Shown: one piece after another, positions 44,222 through 53,636 of the stretch
How positions within the stretch are numbered: position 1 is the stretch's first letter
Layout of the letters: each line of letters begins with the position of its first letter
Position numbers and translations under genes: made by a program
From: Bacillota bacterium
GTDB taxonomy: Bacteria; Bacillota; Clostridia; Christensenellales; UMGS416
DNA length: 64,000 nt
NCBI GenBank assembly: GCA_023410875.1
Contig: JAEYPH010000039.1
Span: 1 to 64,000, forward strand
Direction of reading: 5' to 3'
Notes under the pieces: generated by a model
Database searches by the model: none
What the model was told of the DNA's origin: nothing
What the model saw: only the letters and a program-made list of their open reading frames with translations

Positions 44222-45264
44222 TGAAAGCGGCAGTGCTCTATGGCGACGGCGACATCCGCGTGGAGGAATACCCCACGCCCGAACCCGGACCAGGACAGGC
44301 GCTGGTGCGCGTGCGCGCTACCGGCATCTGCGGGTCAGACTTGCCCCGCGTGTTCCGCGGCGGCGCCCATCACTACCCCATCGTGCTGGGCCATGAATTC
44401 TCCGGCGAAGTCGTGGCGCTGGGCCCCGGCGCGCACACGCTGGCCGTGGGCGACCGCGTGGCCGGCGCGCCGCTGCTGCCCTGCATGGCCTGCGCCGACT
44501 GCCAGCAGGGCCATTTCTCGCTGTGCAAGCATTACAGCTTCATCGGCTCCCGCCAGCAGGGCAGCTTTGCCGAATATGTGGCGCTGCCCGAGCGCAACTG
44601 CGTCAGATTCGACCCTTCCGTGCCCTTTGACCGGGCCGCATTTTTTGAGCCCTCCACGGTGGCGCTGCACGGTCTGAAGTGCAACGACTTCCGCGGCGGC
44701 GCCGCCGTGGCGGTGTTGGGCTGCGGCACCATCGGCGCTTTTGCCGTGCAGTGGGCCCGCATACTGGGCGCGCGGCAGGTCGTGGCCTTTGATATCAGCG
44801 ACGAGCGCCTGGACCTGGCCCGTCGCCTGGGCGCAAGCCACACTGTGAACACCGCCCGGCCGGACTTCCTGCAGCAGGCGATGGACGTAAGCGGCGGCGG
44901 CTTTGCCGACGTGTTCGAGACCGCCGGAGCCACGACCACCATGCGCATGGCCTTTGAGCTGGCGGCCAACAAGGCGCGGGTGTGCTTCATCGGCACGCCC
45001 CACAGCGATCTTACCTTCACCCCGAAGCTGTGGGAAAACCTCAACCGCAAGGAGTTCCGCCTGACCGGCTCCTGGATGAGCTATTCCGCGCCCTTCCCCG
45101 GCCAGGAATGGACGCTGACCGCCCACTATTTTGGCACGGGCGATTTGCGTTTTGACGACAGCCTGATTTTCCGGCGCTTCCCTCTGGAAGACGCGGCGGA
45201 GGCCTTTGCGCTGTTTCGCGAACCCGGCCTGGTGCAGGGCAAGGTGCTATTGGAAATGCTTTGA
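44221..45264 (+). CDS. Zinc-dependent alcohol/polyol dehydrogenase (MDR family)
   Basis: A 347-residue medium-chain dehydrogenase. Catalytic zinc ligands are in GICGSD near residue 38 and GHEFSGEV near 59. The structural zinc has four cysteines in CMACADCQQGHFSLC near 90-104. The NAD(P)-binding Rossmann loop is VLGCGTIGAFAVQWAR near 165. It resembles galactitol-1-phosphate and sorbitol dehydrogenases. Two ATGs in tandem are possible (44218, 44221); 44221 has the better distance to GGAGG. It is coupled to the kinase gene, so a polyol-to-ketose step is likely. Confidence 0.9.
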   Translation: MKAAVLYGDGDIRVEEYPTPEPGPGQALVRVRATGICGSDLPRVFRGGAHHYPIVLGHEFSGEVVALGPGAHTLAVGDRVAGAPLLPCMACADCQQGHFSLCKHYSFIGSRQQGSFAEYVALPERNCVRFDPSVPFDRAAFFEPSTVALHGLKCNDFRGGAAVAVLGCGTIGAFAVQWARILGARQVVAFDISDERLDLARRLGASHTVNTARPDFLQQAMDVSGGGFADVFETAGATTTMRMAFELAANKARVCFIGTPHSDLTFTPKLWENLNRKEFRLTGSWMSYSAPFPGQEWTLTAHYFGTGDLRFDDSLIFRRFPLEDAAEAFALFREPGLVQGKVLLEML

Positions 45265-45401
45265 TTTCGCCTGCGACGTTATGACGTCTCCGCCCCGGCG
45301 CGGACGAGCCGGTGTTCTGCCCCTCTTGTGTCGAAAAAAATCGCATCTTATAATGAGTAAATAAATTCACCCATACAGCACCATGGAAAGGAGGCCGGCG
45401 G

Positions 45402-46679
45402 ATGTACCAAGCCCTGGTTGTGGACGACGAGAAGGAGATACGCGAAGGCCTGGCCGCCTGGGATTGGGGCGCTCTGCCGGTCAAGGTCGTGGGCAGCTGC
45501 GCCCACGGCCTGGAGGCGCTGCGCTTCCTGGCCTCCACGCCGGTGGACTTCCTGCTGACCGACATCCGCATGCCCTTCATGGATGGCATCGAGCTCATGG
45601 AGGTCGTCAGCCATCGCTATCCCTTCATACGCACGATCGTGCTCTCGGGCTACAGCGAGTTCGAGTACGCCCGCCGGGCCATGCAGCTGGGTGCGGCGGA
45701 CTATCTGCTCAAGCCCGTGAGCTCCCAGGACATGGCGGCCACCGTGGGCCGGCTCATCGCCCGCATGGACGCGGAAAAGCAGCTGGAGCACCGCCGGGCC
45801 GTGCTGGAGCGCCGGGCCCGCCAATTGGCGCCGGAGCTGCGCCGCGCCTTTCTGGACGCGCTGTTTGGCGCTGCCATCCCGGCGGAGGAGCTGGAGCAGG
45901 GCGGCGTGGCCAGCGAGGTGCTGCTGGATGGAAACGCCTTCGCAGCGGCCATCGTGCGCATGGACGGCCCGGCGCCCCAGAGCCAGGATATGGACGCGCT
46001 GGCCTTTTCGCTGGACAGCATATTGGAACGCTCCTGGGATGAGCGGGGCCTGGGCTATCACCAGGCGCGCCGCGACGCCGTGCAGGCGGTGCTGCTGAGC
46101 AAGGATGGAGCCGATTCCGAGCGCTTCGAGCGCCTGCAGGCGCACCTGCTCAAGTATCGTTCGCTGTTCCGCGCCACCTTCTCCATCGTCGTGGGGCCTA
46201 CGGTTCCCTCCCCCTCGTTGCTGCACCGGTCGCTTGCCGCGGCTCGCCAACGCGCCGACGCCGCGCCGGCCAGCGCCGTAACGCGCTGCCCCGCCGAAAG
46301 CCTGGATTCCGGCGCGCCCCGAGCGGCTGCCGGCGCTGCTCCCGCCCGGCTGGACAGCGCTCTGCTGCGCAAGGCCAAGCAGTTCATGCAGGAGAACTAC
46401 ACCCGCACCATCACGCTTAAGGACGTAGCCGACCATGTGTATGTCTCACCGGGCTATCTCTCTGCGCTGTTCAAGGCCAACGATGAAACCTTTTTAAAGG
46501 CGCTGACAGCTCTGCGGGTGGACCGCGCCCGGGAGTTGCTGGCAGACCCCAGCTTGAAGATCTATGAAATCGTGGGCATGGTCGGCTATTCCGACGCCGC
46601 CTATTTCACCGAAGTGTTCAAGCGCCAGACAGGCATCACGCCCATCGAATACCGCAACGGCAGCCGCGCCGGCGGCTGA
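45402..46679 (+). CDS. AraC-type response regulator with long linker
   Basis: A 425-residue regulator. The receiver domain starts YQALVVDDEKEI; the phosphoacceptor aspartate lies in FLLTDIRMPFMDG near residue 54 and the lysine in YLLKPVSS near 105. A ~200-residue Ala/Arg-rich middle part follows. The AraC double helix-turn-helix is C-terminal (VADHVYVSPGYLSALFK, IYEIVGMVGYSDAAYF). AAAGGAGG precedes the ATG. The histidine kinase begins 11 nt after the stop. It likely controls the importer operons that follow. Confidence 0.94.
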   Translation: MYQALVVDDEKEIREGLAAWDWGALPVKVVGSCAHGLEALRFLASTPVDFLLTDIRMPFMDGIELMEVVSHRYPFIRTIVLSGYSEFEYARRAMQLGAADYLLKPVSSQDMAATVGRLIARMDAEKQLEHRRAVLERRARQLAPELRRAFLDALFGAAIPAEELEQGGVASEVLLDGNAFAAAIVRMDGPAPQSQDMDALAFSLDSILERSWDERGLGYHQARRDAVQAVLLSKDGADSERFERLQAHLLKYRSLFRATFSIVVGPTVPSPSLLHRSLAAARQRADAAPASAVTRCPAESLDSGAPRAAAGAAPARLDSALLRKAKQFMQENYTRTITLKDVADHVYVSPGYLSALFKANDETFLKALTALRVDRARELLADPSLKIYEIVGMVGYSDAAYFTEVFKRQTGITPIEYRNGSRAGG

Positions 46680-46690
46680 GCGGAGGGCTC

Positions 46691-49510
46691 TTGAAAGGGA
46701 AGAGGCTGCACATACAAAAGGGAATGACGCCCGGGCGCATCATCGGCCTGGCGTTGGCGCTGCTGCTGTGCGCACAGCTGGCCATGATCTCCATCGGTCT
46801 GCAATATGCAGGCTCCATCCGCAGCTCCATACAGGCCCAGCGTGCCGGCGCCATCTCCGAACAGCTGGAGCACAGCCTGAGTGCCGAACTGTGGGACCTC
46901 AACAACCTGCTGCAGCTGATGCTGATGCCCGACACGACCCGCTACTTCGCCGCTTTCATGACCCTGCGAGACCGGGCCGAAGCTGACCTGGCCCGGGCGC
47001 AGCTGCAGCAGCGCTTCCGGGACCTGCAGATGGACAACGAACTCATAGACAGCGTCTATTTGATCGGCGGTAACATCAACCAGCAATCTCATTACATGGC
47101 CGGCGGCGATTTTCTACTGCAGGACATTCCCTTCATGCGCATAGACACCCTGCGCCATTCCGGGCTGGAGGTTTCGCTGCTGAGCGACCACGACCAGTTC
47201 GTGCGGGCCGATATGGATAAAATGCGCACCCAGTACAGCACCGCCAGCGCGCTGCTGAGCGCCGGAGAGATTGCCGACATGGAGGCGCTGCTGCGCCACA
47301 TCGACGGGCACGTCTTCATCGCCAGCGGCAACGAGAACGTGCTGGCCATCATCGTGCTGCGCGATGAAGCCTTCCAGCGGCTGCTGCCCGAGGGTTCGGC
47401 GCAGGGCGCAGCCTATACCCTCGTGCGCACAGACGGCGAGACGCTGTGGTCCACAACCGAGCAGCCGGAGCTGCTGCGCGCCGCCGCCGAAAGCGCCGCC
47501 ACCGCCAACGCCCGCGACGGCGCCTACACCAACATCATCCGGGAGCTCACGCCCTTCCGGCTGCGCCTGGTGTGCGCCCAACGCCAGGGGGACGGCCTCT
47601 TTCAGCCCGCGGAGCTGCTCAACCGCATGCTGGCCGTATCGGTGCTCACGCTGACGGTAGCCTTTCTATTCAGTTTTTTCTATTTGCAGATCGTATTCCG
47701 GCCTTTCCAGCGCATCTCGCGCCGCATGGACGCCCACTCGGGCGCCGCGCAGGATAGCGCCTTGTTCCGGCCCATCCCCGAGACGCAGCACAACGTCTTT
47801 CACACCTTTACGCTGCGCAACAAGCTGATCATGCTATTCTGCGTGGCGCTGATCATACTGATTTCCGCCGACGCGCTGCTGTTCTCCCGCCTGCTGGACG
47901 ATGAAACCCAGCGCTGGACCGACGACGCTGCCCAGGAAATGGGCGCCTTCGCGGCCATCGCCGTGAGCGACCAGGCGCAGTATTACGCCAACACCGCCAA
48001 CCAGATCGCCACATCACAGCGGTTCCAGAACTACGTGCTGGAGAATATCAAATACTCCTCTGCCATCACCTCGCAGCCCATGGTGTTTCCGGGCATTGGC
48101 GGCATCTCCTATTTCGTGCTGCTCAACCCCACGGGCGAGAGCTTCTATTCCTCGATCTATTCCTACAACAGCCAGATGTTTAACATCGCCTCCAGTGATC
48201 TTCTCGATGTGGACCAGCCCTACTGGGTGCTCAATTACAGCAACCCCGTGGGCAAGGGTTCCACGGCGCTGCTGCGCCGTGTGCACTGGGAAGGCCTGGA
48301 CAGGGTGGTTTGGCTGCTGATCGTGCCCAGGGAGGATGCCTTCGTCGTGGCGGAGACCGACCGCATTAAGGCAAACTATTCGCTGTCCAGCGCCACGCGC
48401 TATGCGTTCTACACCCACCAGACCGCGCTGCCGGCGGGCGGCAGCCCTCTGCGCTATACGGCGGCGCTGGATCACCCCGGCTGGACGCTGTCGGTGGAAT
48501 ATGTGTTCTCCGACGTGGCCGCGCTCAAGCTGGCCTATCAGGAGCGCTTCCTGTTCAGCGTGCTTCTGGTGTTCCTGCTGTCCGCCGCCATCGTCATACG
48601 CGTCTCCACGGTGCTGACGCGGCCCATCCTGCGTCTAAAGGACGCCATGGCCGAAACCTGGGCCGATGGGCGCACCCGCCTGCTGGAGTATGACAGCGCC
48701 GACGAAATCGGCGGCATCATACACAGCTACAACCGCATGATCGTGCGGCTGGAGGAGGCCACTCAGGAGAACCTGCGCATCACCCGGGAGAATGCGCTTA
48801 ACAAGATACGCGAAAATGAGCTGCTCAGCATGAAGGCCCGGGCCGAGTTCAGCATGCTGCAAGCCCAGATCAACCCCCACTTCCTGCATAACACGCTGGC
48901 CACCATCAACATGCTGTGCCTGCGCCACGGCGACGCCGACACCAGCGGCATGGTGACCGCCCTGGGTGATCTGCTGCGCTACAGCATCTCCGTGGGCGCC
49001 GATACCGCCACGCTGGACCAGGAGATGCGCCACGCCGCCAACTACATCAAGATACAGCAGGCGCGCTTTGGCAACAGCTTCCATGCAGCCTTTGACATGC
49101 CGCAGGAGCTGAAGCGCTGCCTGGTGCTGCGCACGATCCTGCAGCCGCTCATCGAGAACGCCATCAAGCATGGCTTTGAAGGCTGGCAGAGCGGCGGCCT
49201 CATTGAGATCACCGTGCAGTTGCAGGGCACCCTGCTGCGGCTGACCGTGCGGGACAACGGCGTGGGCATGGATGAAGCCACGCTGCAGCGGCTGCGCACA
49301 GAGCTGGGCGGACAGTTGGACGACTGGCACAGCGGCGGCAGCTCCATCGGGCTTAAGAACGTCTATCACCGCCTGCAGCTGCGATATGGAGAGCGCATGT
49401 CTATGGAAGTCCACAGTGTGCTGATGGCCGGCACCACGGTGGAGCTGGTGTTCCCCGCCGAATTCGACGCTGAATATGAAGACGGCAACGCCAGCGCATC
49501 TGAAGAATGA
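46691..49510 (+). CDS. Large sensor histidine kinase with two sensor regions
   Basis: A 939-residue YesM-like kinase, much longer than usual (about 570-600). Four hydrophobic segments are visible: about 14-34, 313-336, 378-398 and 620-640. Two extracellular regions therefore lie between helices 1-2 and 3-4, as if two sensor modules were joined in series. HAMP follows helix 4. His730 is in QINPHFLHNTLATINM, and the ATPase domain has ILQPLIENAIKHG and VRDNGVGMD. The start is TTG at 46691, with GGAGGG just before it and no ATG at the right distance. It partners the regulator upstream. Confidence 0.92.
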   Translation: MKGKRLHIQKGMTPGRIIGLALALLLCAQLAMISIGLQYAGSIRSSIQAQRAGAISEQLEHSLSAELWDLNNLLQLMLMPDTTRYFAAFMTLRDRAEADLARAQLQQRFRDLQMDNELIDSVYLIGGNINQQSHYMAGGDFLLQDIPFMRIDTLRHSGLEVSLLSDHDQFVRADMDKMRTQYSTASALLSAGEIADMEALLRHIDGHVFIASGNENVLAIIVLRDEAFQRLLPEGSAQGAAYTLVRTDGETLWSTTEQPELLRAAAESAATANARDGAYTNIIRELTPFRLRLVCAQRQGDGLFQPAELLNRMLAVSVLTLTVAFLFSFFYLQIVFRPFQRISRRMDAHSGAAQDSALFRPIPETQHNVFHTFTLRNKLIMLFCVALIILISADALLFSRLLDDETQRWTDDAAQEMGAFAAIAVSDQAQYYANTANQIATSQRFQNYVLENIKYSSAITSQPMVFPGIGGISYFVLLNPTGESFYSSIYSYNSQMFNIASSDLLDVDQPYWVLNYSNPVGKGSTALLRRVHWEGLDRVVWLLIVPREDAFVVAETDRIKANYSLSSATRYAFYTHQTALPAGGSPLRYTAALDHPGWTLSVEYVFSDVAALKLAYQERFLFSVLLVFLLSAAIVIRVSTVLTRPILRLKDAMAETWADGRTRLLEYDSADEIGGIIHSYNRMIVRLEEATQENLRITRENALNKIRENELLSMKARAEFSMLQAQINPHFLHNTLATINMLCLRHGDADTSGMVTALGDLLRYSISVGADTATLDQEMRHAANYIKIQQARFGNSFHAAFDMPQELKRCLVLRTILQPLIENAIKHGFEGWQSGGLIEITVQLQGTLLRLTVRDNGVGMDEATLQRLRTELGGQLDDWHSGGSSIGLKNVYHRLQLRYGERMSMEVHSVLMAGTTVELVFPAEFDAEYEDGNASASEE

Positions 49511-49627
49511 CAGTGTAAATATGAATTTCATCCCATACATGAGCATGTTGAACAGTGATATGATTTCCTCGTAGGGCAGATTCAACAAATGTGCGCGTTC
49601 AACCACGAAAAAGCTTGAGCCGTTCCG
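49511..49627. other. Short gap after the kinase gene
   Basis: No gene or clear signal seen; it separates the two-component system from the first importer operon and should contain that operon's promoter. Confidence 0.3.
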
Positions 49628-49719
49628 CTTCGGTTCTTTTTTTCTGCCCCGGCGGAGTTGCTCAGACCGGTCTTTTCGAGGTAGCAGGCGCGCACCCCAT
49701 TCGAGGAAGGAGAGCGTCC
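49628..49719 (+). repeat. Leader of the first importer operon, copy A of a duplicated leader
   Basis: The 92 bp before the binding protein ATG are nearly the same as 53548-53636: both have TTCGGTTCTTTTT, CTGCCC-GGCGGAG, GACCGGTC and GGCGCGCACCCCATTCGAG in order. The match continues into the signal peptide (49720-49775 identical to 53637-53692). Confidence 0.85.
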
Positions 49720-51549
49720 ATGAAGAAGACCATTGTATGGGCCGTCATCGCGCTGATGATGCTGAGCATGCTCAGTGCCTGCACCGGCACCCCGGCGACC
49801 ACTGCGCCCACGACCAGCCCCACGGCCAGCGAGGCCGCGAGTGTAGCTCCCACGACCAGCGAGGCTCCGAGCGTAGCTCCCACGACCGAGGCTACCCCCC
49901 AAGCCGCAGCTTACCCTGCGCCTTTCACAAAATACGCTGAACCGGTGACGATATCTGTTGGCCGCATGAGCAACGCCGGCGGTCAGTACGCCCCGGGCGA
50001 CAGCGCCGAGAACAACGCATGGACCCGCCTGGTCAAGGAAGTCCTCAATGTGGAAATCGACGTCGTCTATGACGTCGACGCCTCCAACTATGACAGCACG
50101 ATGCTGCTGGCAGCGGCCAGTGGCACTCTGCCGGACACCTTCCAAATCACCGGCACCCCCGCCGCCTACGCGCTCTTCCTTAGCCTGGCGAAGCAAGGCA
50201 AGCTTGCCGACATCACCGATGCCTACAAGGCCGTCATCGGCGGCAAGACCAAGGATTACCTGGACAAAAACGTGGACACCGCCCTGCTGAATCAATACTT
50301 TACGATCGACGGCAAGCAGTATGGCTTCTCCGCCGGTTCCGAGGGCTATAACACAGGCGCTCTGTGGATTCGTCAGGATTGGCTCGACGAGCTGGGCCTG
50401 CAGCCCCCGAAGACAATCCAGGATATCGAAAGTATCGCTCTGGCCTTCATAAAAGCCGGTAAATGCAAGAGCGGTATCGCTTTTAACTCCGGCGCCGGCG
50501 GCATATTCGGCCAGTGGCTGGGTATCCTCCCGCTCTTCAACGCCTATGGCTCCTTCCCCGACATCTGGATCGACGACGGCAACGGCGGCGCGGTTTACGG
50601 CGCCATACAGCCCGCAACCAAGGAAGCCCTCACCACGCTGGCTGACTGGACCCAGAAGGGCATCTTCGACAAAGGCATGATCGCCCTTGCCAACGGCGAC
50701 CAGGTACGCGACACCTACATCGCGCCAAGCGAGGTAGGCATGTACTTCGACGCTTGGTGGGACCCGTGGCCGCAGTGGGATTATAAGGGAACTGCTGCCG
50801 CCAACGATAACAAGGGCGTCAATTGGGTTCCCTACGCGGCTCCGGTCAGCAACAAAGACGGCATCTTCTACGCCAAGGAAGAAACCTACAACCTGGGCGG
50901 TCAGGTCGTCATGGCTACTTGCGCGCACCCCGAGGCTGTCATCATGGTTTCCAATTTCCTCGAGGAACTCAACATGAAGAGCGACCTGTACACCGCGCAG
51001 TACAATCAGTACATCCAGCCGATCATCGGCGGCACTGACGCCCGCACCAACGCTCCTGTTTCCAGCATCGTCACCATCCAGGAGCGCCCGGCTATCTATG
51101 CCGCTATTCAGAACTACCTCTCCACGGGCAAGCTGGAATACGATAAGTCCCTGATTAGCGATGGCAACGCCCCCTACATTCAGGGCGCCTACGACTATGT
51201 CAACGACAAGGGCCTCGAAAAGTGGTTTGCCAGCGACAAGGGCGACACCGCCAAGGCCGATGCCATGTTCCGCTATGTCGGCTACAAAGGCTTCAACCTG
51301 TTTGGCAAGATATTCATTGGCGGCGAGAAAGACGGCACATACAAGACCGTGAAGCAAGCCTTCATCGGCTCCACCACCTCCTCGCCGAAATATGCCGCCA
51401 CCTTGGATGAACTGCGCAACACGACCTTCATGCAGATTATCTCCGGCGAGAAACCTGTCAGCGAATTTGATACCTTCGTAACGCAGTGGAAATCCCTCGG
51501 CGGCGATACCTTCACCCAGGAAGTCAACGACCAGCTCAAGCAGAAATAA
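49720..51549 (+). CDS. Sugar ABC importer, solute-binding lipoprotein (LplA-like)
   Basis: A 609-residue lipoprotein. Its signal peptide MKKTIVWAVIALMMLSMLS ends in the lipobox SACTG and is identical over 18 residues to that of the second binding protein at 53637, though the mature proteins are unrelated. A ~45-residue Thr/Ser/Pro linker with repeated APTTSEA-like units follows. ALWIRQDWLDELGLQPPKT and ISGEKPVSEFDTFVTQW mark the LplA type. AAGGAGAG precedes the ATG. It is first in an operon with LplB and YtcP permeases. Confidence 0.92.
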   Translation: MKKTIVWAVIALMMLSMLSACTGTPATTAPTTSPTASEAASVAPTTSEAPSVAPTTEATPQAAAYPAPFTKYAEPVTISVGRMSNAGGQYAPGDSAENNAWTRLVKEVLNVEIDVVYDVDASNYDSTMLLAAASGTLPDTFQITGTPAAYALFLSLAKQGKLADITDAYKAVIGGKTKDYLDKNVDTALLNQYFTIDGKQYGFSAGSEGYNTGALWIRQDWLDELGLQPPKTIQDIESIALAFIKAGKCKSGIAFNSGAGGIFGQWLGILPLFNAYGSFPDIWIDDGNGGAVYGAIQPATKEALTTLADWTQKGIFDKGMIALANGDQVRDTYIAPSEVGMYFDAWWDPWPQWDYKGTAAANDNKGVNWVPYAAPVSNKDGIFYAKEETYNLGGQVVMATCAHPEAVIMVSNFLEELNMKSDLYTAQYNQYIQPIIGGTDARTNAPVSSIVTIQERPAIYAAIQNYLSTGKLEYDKSLISDGNAPYIQGAYDYVNDKGLEKWFASDKGDTAKADAMFRYVGYKGFNLFGKIFIGGEKDGTYKTVKQAFIGSTTSSPKYAATLDELRNTTFMQIISGEKPVSEFDTFVTQWKSLGGDTFTQEVNDQLKQK

Positions 51550-51577
51550 TCGAACTTAGGTTCGGCATGTCGTCAGC

Positions 51578-51616
51578 GTGCCGCATGGGTGGGGCTTAGC
51601 CTCACCCGTGCGGCGC
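51578..51616 (+). terminator. Hairpin between binding protein and permease genes
   Basis: CCGCA-GGGTG-GGC (51581-51596) pairs with GCC-CACCC-TGCGG (51599-51613) with a few mismatches and a short loop. No T-run. It probably stabilises the binding protein message or reduces read-through into the permeases. Confidence 0.55.
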
Positions 51617-51642
51617 TGATTCTGTTTCCGAAGGAGAAGCAT

Positions 51643-52551
51643 ATGAAGCGTAACGGACACCAATTGGCTTACCATTCCATGATGATACCGGGGATGATTG
51701 TCCTTCTGATATTCAGCGTGCTTCCGATGGTAGGCCTGCTGATGTCTTTCGAATACTACGAGCCGGCCGCTCCGTGGTTCGGCCTTAAGTCGGAGTGGGT
51801 CGGGTTTGCGAATTTCGTCACGATGTTCATCAAGCATCCGGGCTCCAAGCAAGCGATTATCAACACAGTCATCATCGCCGTTTCGAAGATCGTCCTCAAT
51901 CTTATCGTGCCGGTCATCTTTGCCCTCCTCTTGAACGAGCTCACATCCAAGAAGATGCGACGGCTCATCCAGACGGTCGTGGTTCTGCCGAACTTCCTCT
52001 CCTGGGTGGTCGTGGGAGCCATGTTCAAGCAGGGTATTTTCGGCGGCGTAGGCATCATCAACAACGCTCTGCAGACTCTGGGCTTTATCAGCCAGCCGAT
52101 CGACTTCATCTCGTCCAACATCTGGATGCGGCCCATCGTCATACTGACCGACGTATGGAAAGGCTTCGGATACAGCGCAATCATATATACATCGGCGATT
52201 ACGTCCATCGACGTCGGGCTCTACGAAGCCGCCGACATCGACGGCGCAAACCGCTGGCAAAAGATGATACACATTACGCTCGCAGGGATCATGCCCACGG
52301 TCATACTGATGGCAACACTCTCCCTGGGCAGCATACTGAACGCCGGTCAGGACCAGATTCTGAACCTGTACAACACGACCACGTACCAGTCCATCGACGT
52401 CATCGACACGTTCGTCTACCGCATCGCGCTCAGGGAGGGGCAGTTCCACATGGGAACCGCTCTGGGCTTGGCGAAATCCGTTATCAGCATGGCGCTGATC
52501 CTTATTTCCTATAAACTGGCCGACAGGTTTGCCGGATACCGAATCTTTTAG
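51643..52551 (+). CDS. Sugar ABC importer permease, LplB/MalF type
   Basis: A 302-residue permease. Helix 1 is HSMMIPGMIVLLIFSVLP, the EAA loop YEAADIDGANRWQKMIHITLA, and it ends LADRFAGYRIF. AAGGAGAAGC precedes ATG 51643. It shows the same order and end as the LplB protein at 21.2 kb, which suggests the two importers are paralogues. Confidence 0.93.
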   Translation: MKRNGHQLAYHSMMIPGMIVLLIFSVLPMVGLLMSFEYYEPAAPWFGLKSEWVGFANFVTMFIKHPGSKQAIINTVIIAVSKIVLNLIVPVIFALLLNELTSKKMRRLIQTVVVLPNFLSWVVVGAMFKQGIFGGVGIINNALQTLGFISQPIDFISSNIWMRPIVILTDVWKGFGYSAIIYTSAITSIDVGLYEAADIDGANRWQKMIHITLAGIMPTVILMATLSLGSILNAGQDQILNLYNTTTYQSIDVIDTFVYRIALREGQFHMGTALGLAKSVISMALILISYKLADRFAGYRIF

Positions 52552-52566
52552 GGGGAAGCGACGACG

Positions 52567-53472
52567 ATGGTTAAGAGAAAAATTGGAATTGGGGACATTG
52601 TCATCGTTCTCTGCCTGATTTTTGCAGTGGTGATGTGCCTGATACCCCTACTCAACACGCTGGCAATTTCTTTCAGCGACTCCACCAGCGCGGGCGGCGG
52701 CAAGGTACTCGTATGGCCTGTCGTTTACGGGGAGCCCTGGTACCATTTCAATCTGGGCGCGTACAAAGAGCTGTTGAAAGACGCGAAGTTCATCACCGCG
52801 CTTTGGATTTCCATCCAGCGCACCGTCATCGGGGTCGGCCTCAACGTTTTGCTGTGCATCCTCTGCGCCTATCCCTTATCCAAGCCCACCACACAGTTCC
52901 GGCGGAAGAACTTCTATATGTGGTTCTTTGTCTTCCTGATGCTATTCAACGGCGGCTTGGTTCCGACCTACGTCGTCGTGTCCCGCCTGGGGCTCATCAA
53001 TAAGATAGCTGCGCTGGTGCTCCCCGGCGCGCTTCCCATTTTCAGCTGCATCATACTCATGAATTTCTACAAGACCGTACCGCGCTCGCTTGAGGAGGCC
53101 GCTCTTATTGACGGCGCCGGGCCGTGGCGTGTCCTGACGCAGATTTACATCCCTTTGTCCATGGCGTCAATCGCCGTGGTTGCCCTGCTCTCCCTGGTGG
53201 GGCACTGGAACGATTTCTTCGGCGGGCTTGTCTACATGAGCCAGACGAAGTACTATCCTCTGCAAACGTACATCTACACGCTCTCCACGAGCGTGGACGC
53301 CCAACGCCTGAGCAGCATGACGCCAAAACAGATACAAGAGATGTTCGCGGCGATGGGCCTGCCGTTTTCCAGCGCGAAGGTGGTCGTCTCCACAATCCCC
53401 ATCATGATCATCTACCCATTCCTCCAGCGCTACTTCGTCACCGGCCTTGTGATGGGAGCGGTGAAGGAGTAG
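52567..53472 (+). CDS. Sugar ABC importer permease, YtcP/MalG type
   Basis: A 301-residue permease. The EAA loop is EEAALIDGAGPWRVLTQIYIP and the end RYFVTGLVMGAVKE. GGGGGAAGCG lies before the ATG, 15 bp after the LplB stop. It completes the first importer of this region; no ATPase gene follows. Confidence 0.93.
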   Translation: MVKRKIGIGDIVIVLCLIFAVVMCLIPLLNTLAISFSDSTSAGGGKVLVWPVVYGEPWYHFNLGAYKELLKDAKFITALWISIQRTVIGVGLNVLLCILCAYPLSKPTTQFRRKNFYMWFFVFLMLFNGGLVPTYVVVSRLGLINKIAALVLPGALPIFSCIILMNFYKTVPRSLEEAALIDGAGPWRVLTQIYIPLSMASIAVVALLSLVGHWNDFFGGLVYMSQTKYYPLQTYIYTLSTSVDAQRLSSMTPKQIQEMFAAMGLPFSSAKVVVSTIPIMIIYPFLQRYFVTGLVMGAVKE

Positions 53473-53547
53473 AAAAAACAATCATTTCTCTAGCTTTGCT
53501 AGGGTTTTGAGCTTAAACTTAATAACATTGAACATTGGCGGTTCTGT

Positions 53548-53636
53548 TTCGGTTCTTTTTCTGCCCTGGCGGAGCTGCTTGGACCGGTCCTTGCGAGGTC
53601 AAAAGGCGCGCACCCCATTCGAGAAGGAGAGCATCC
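53548..53636 (+). repeat. Leader of the second importer operon, copy B of a duplicated leader
   Basis: Near-copy of 49628-49719, with a two-base shorter T-run and scattered substitutions. See copy A. Confidence 0.85.
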
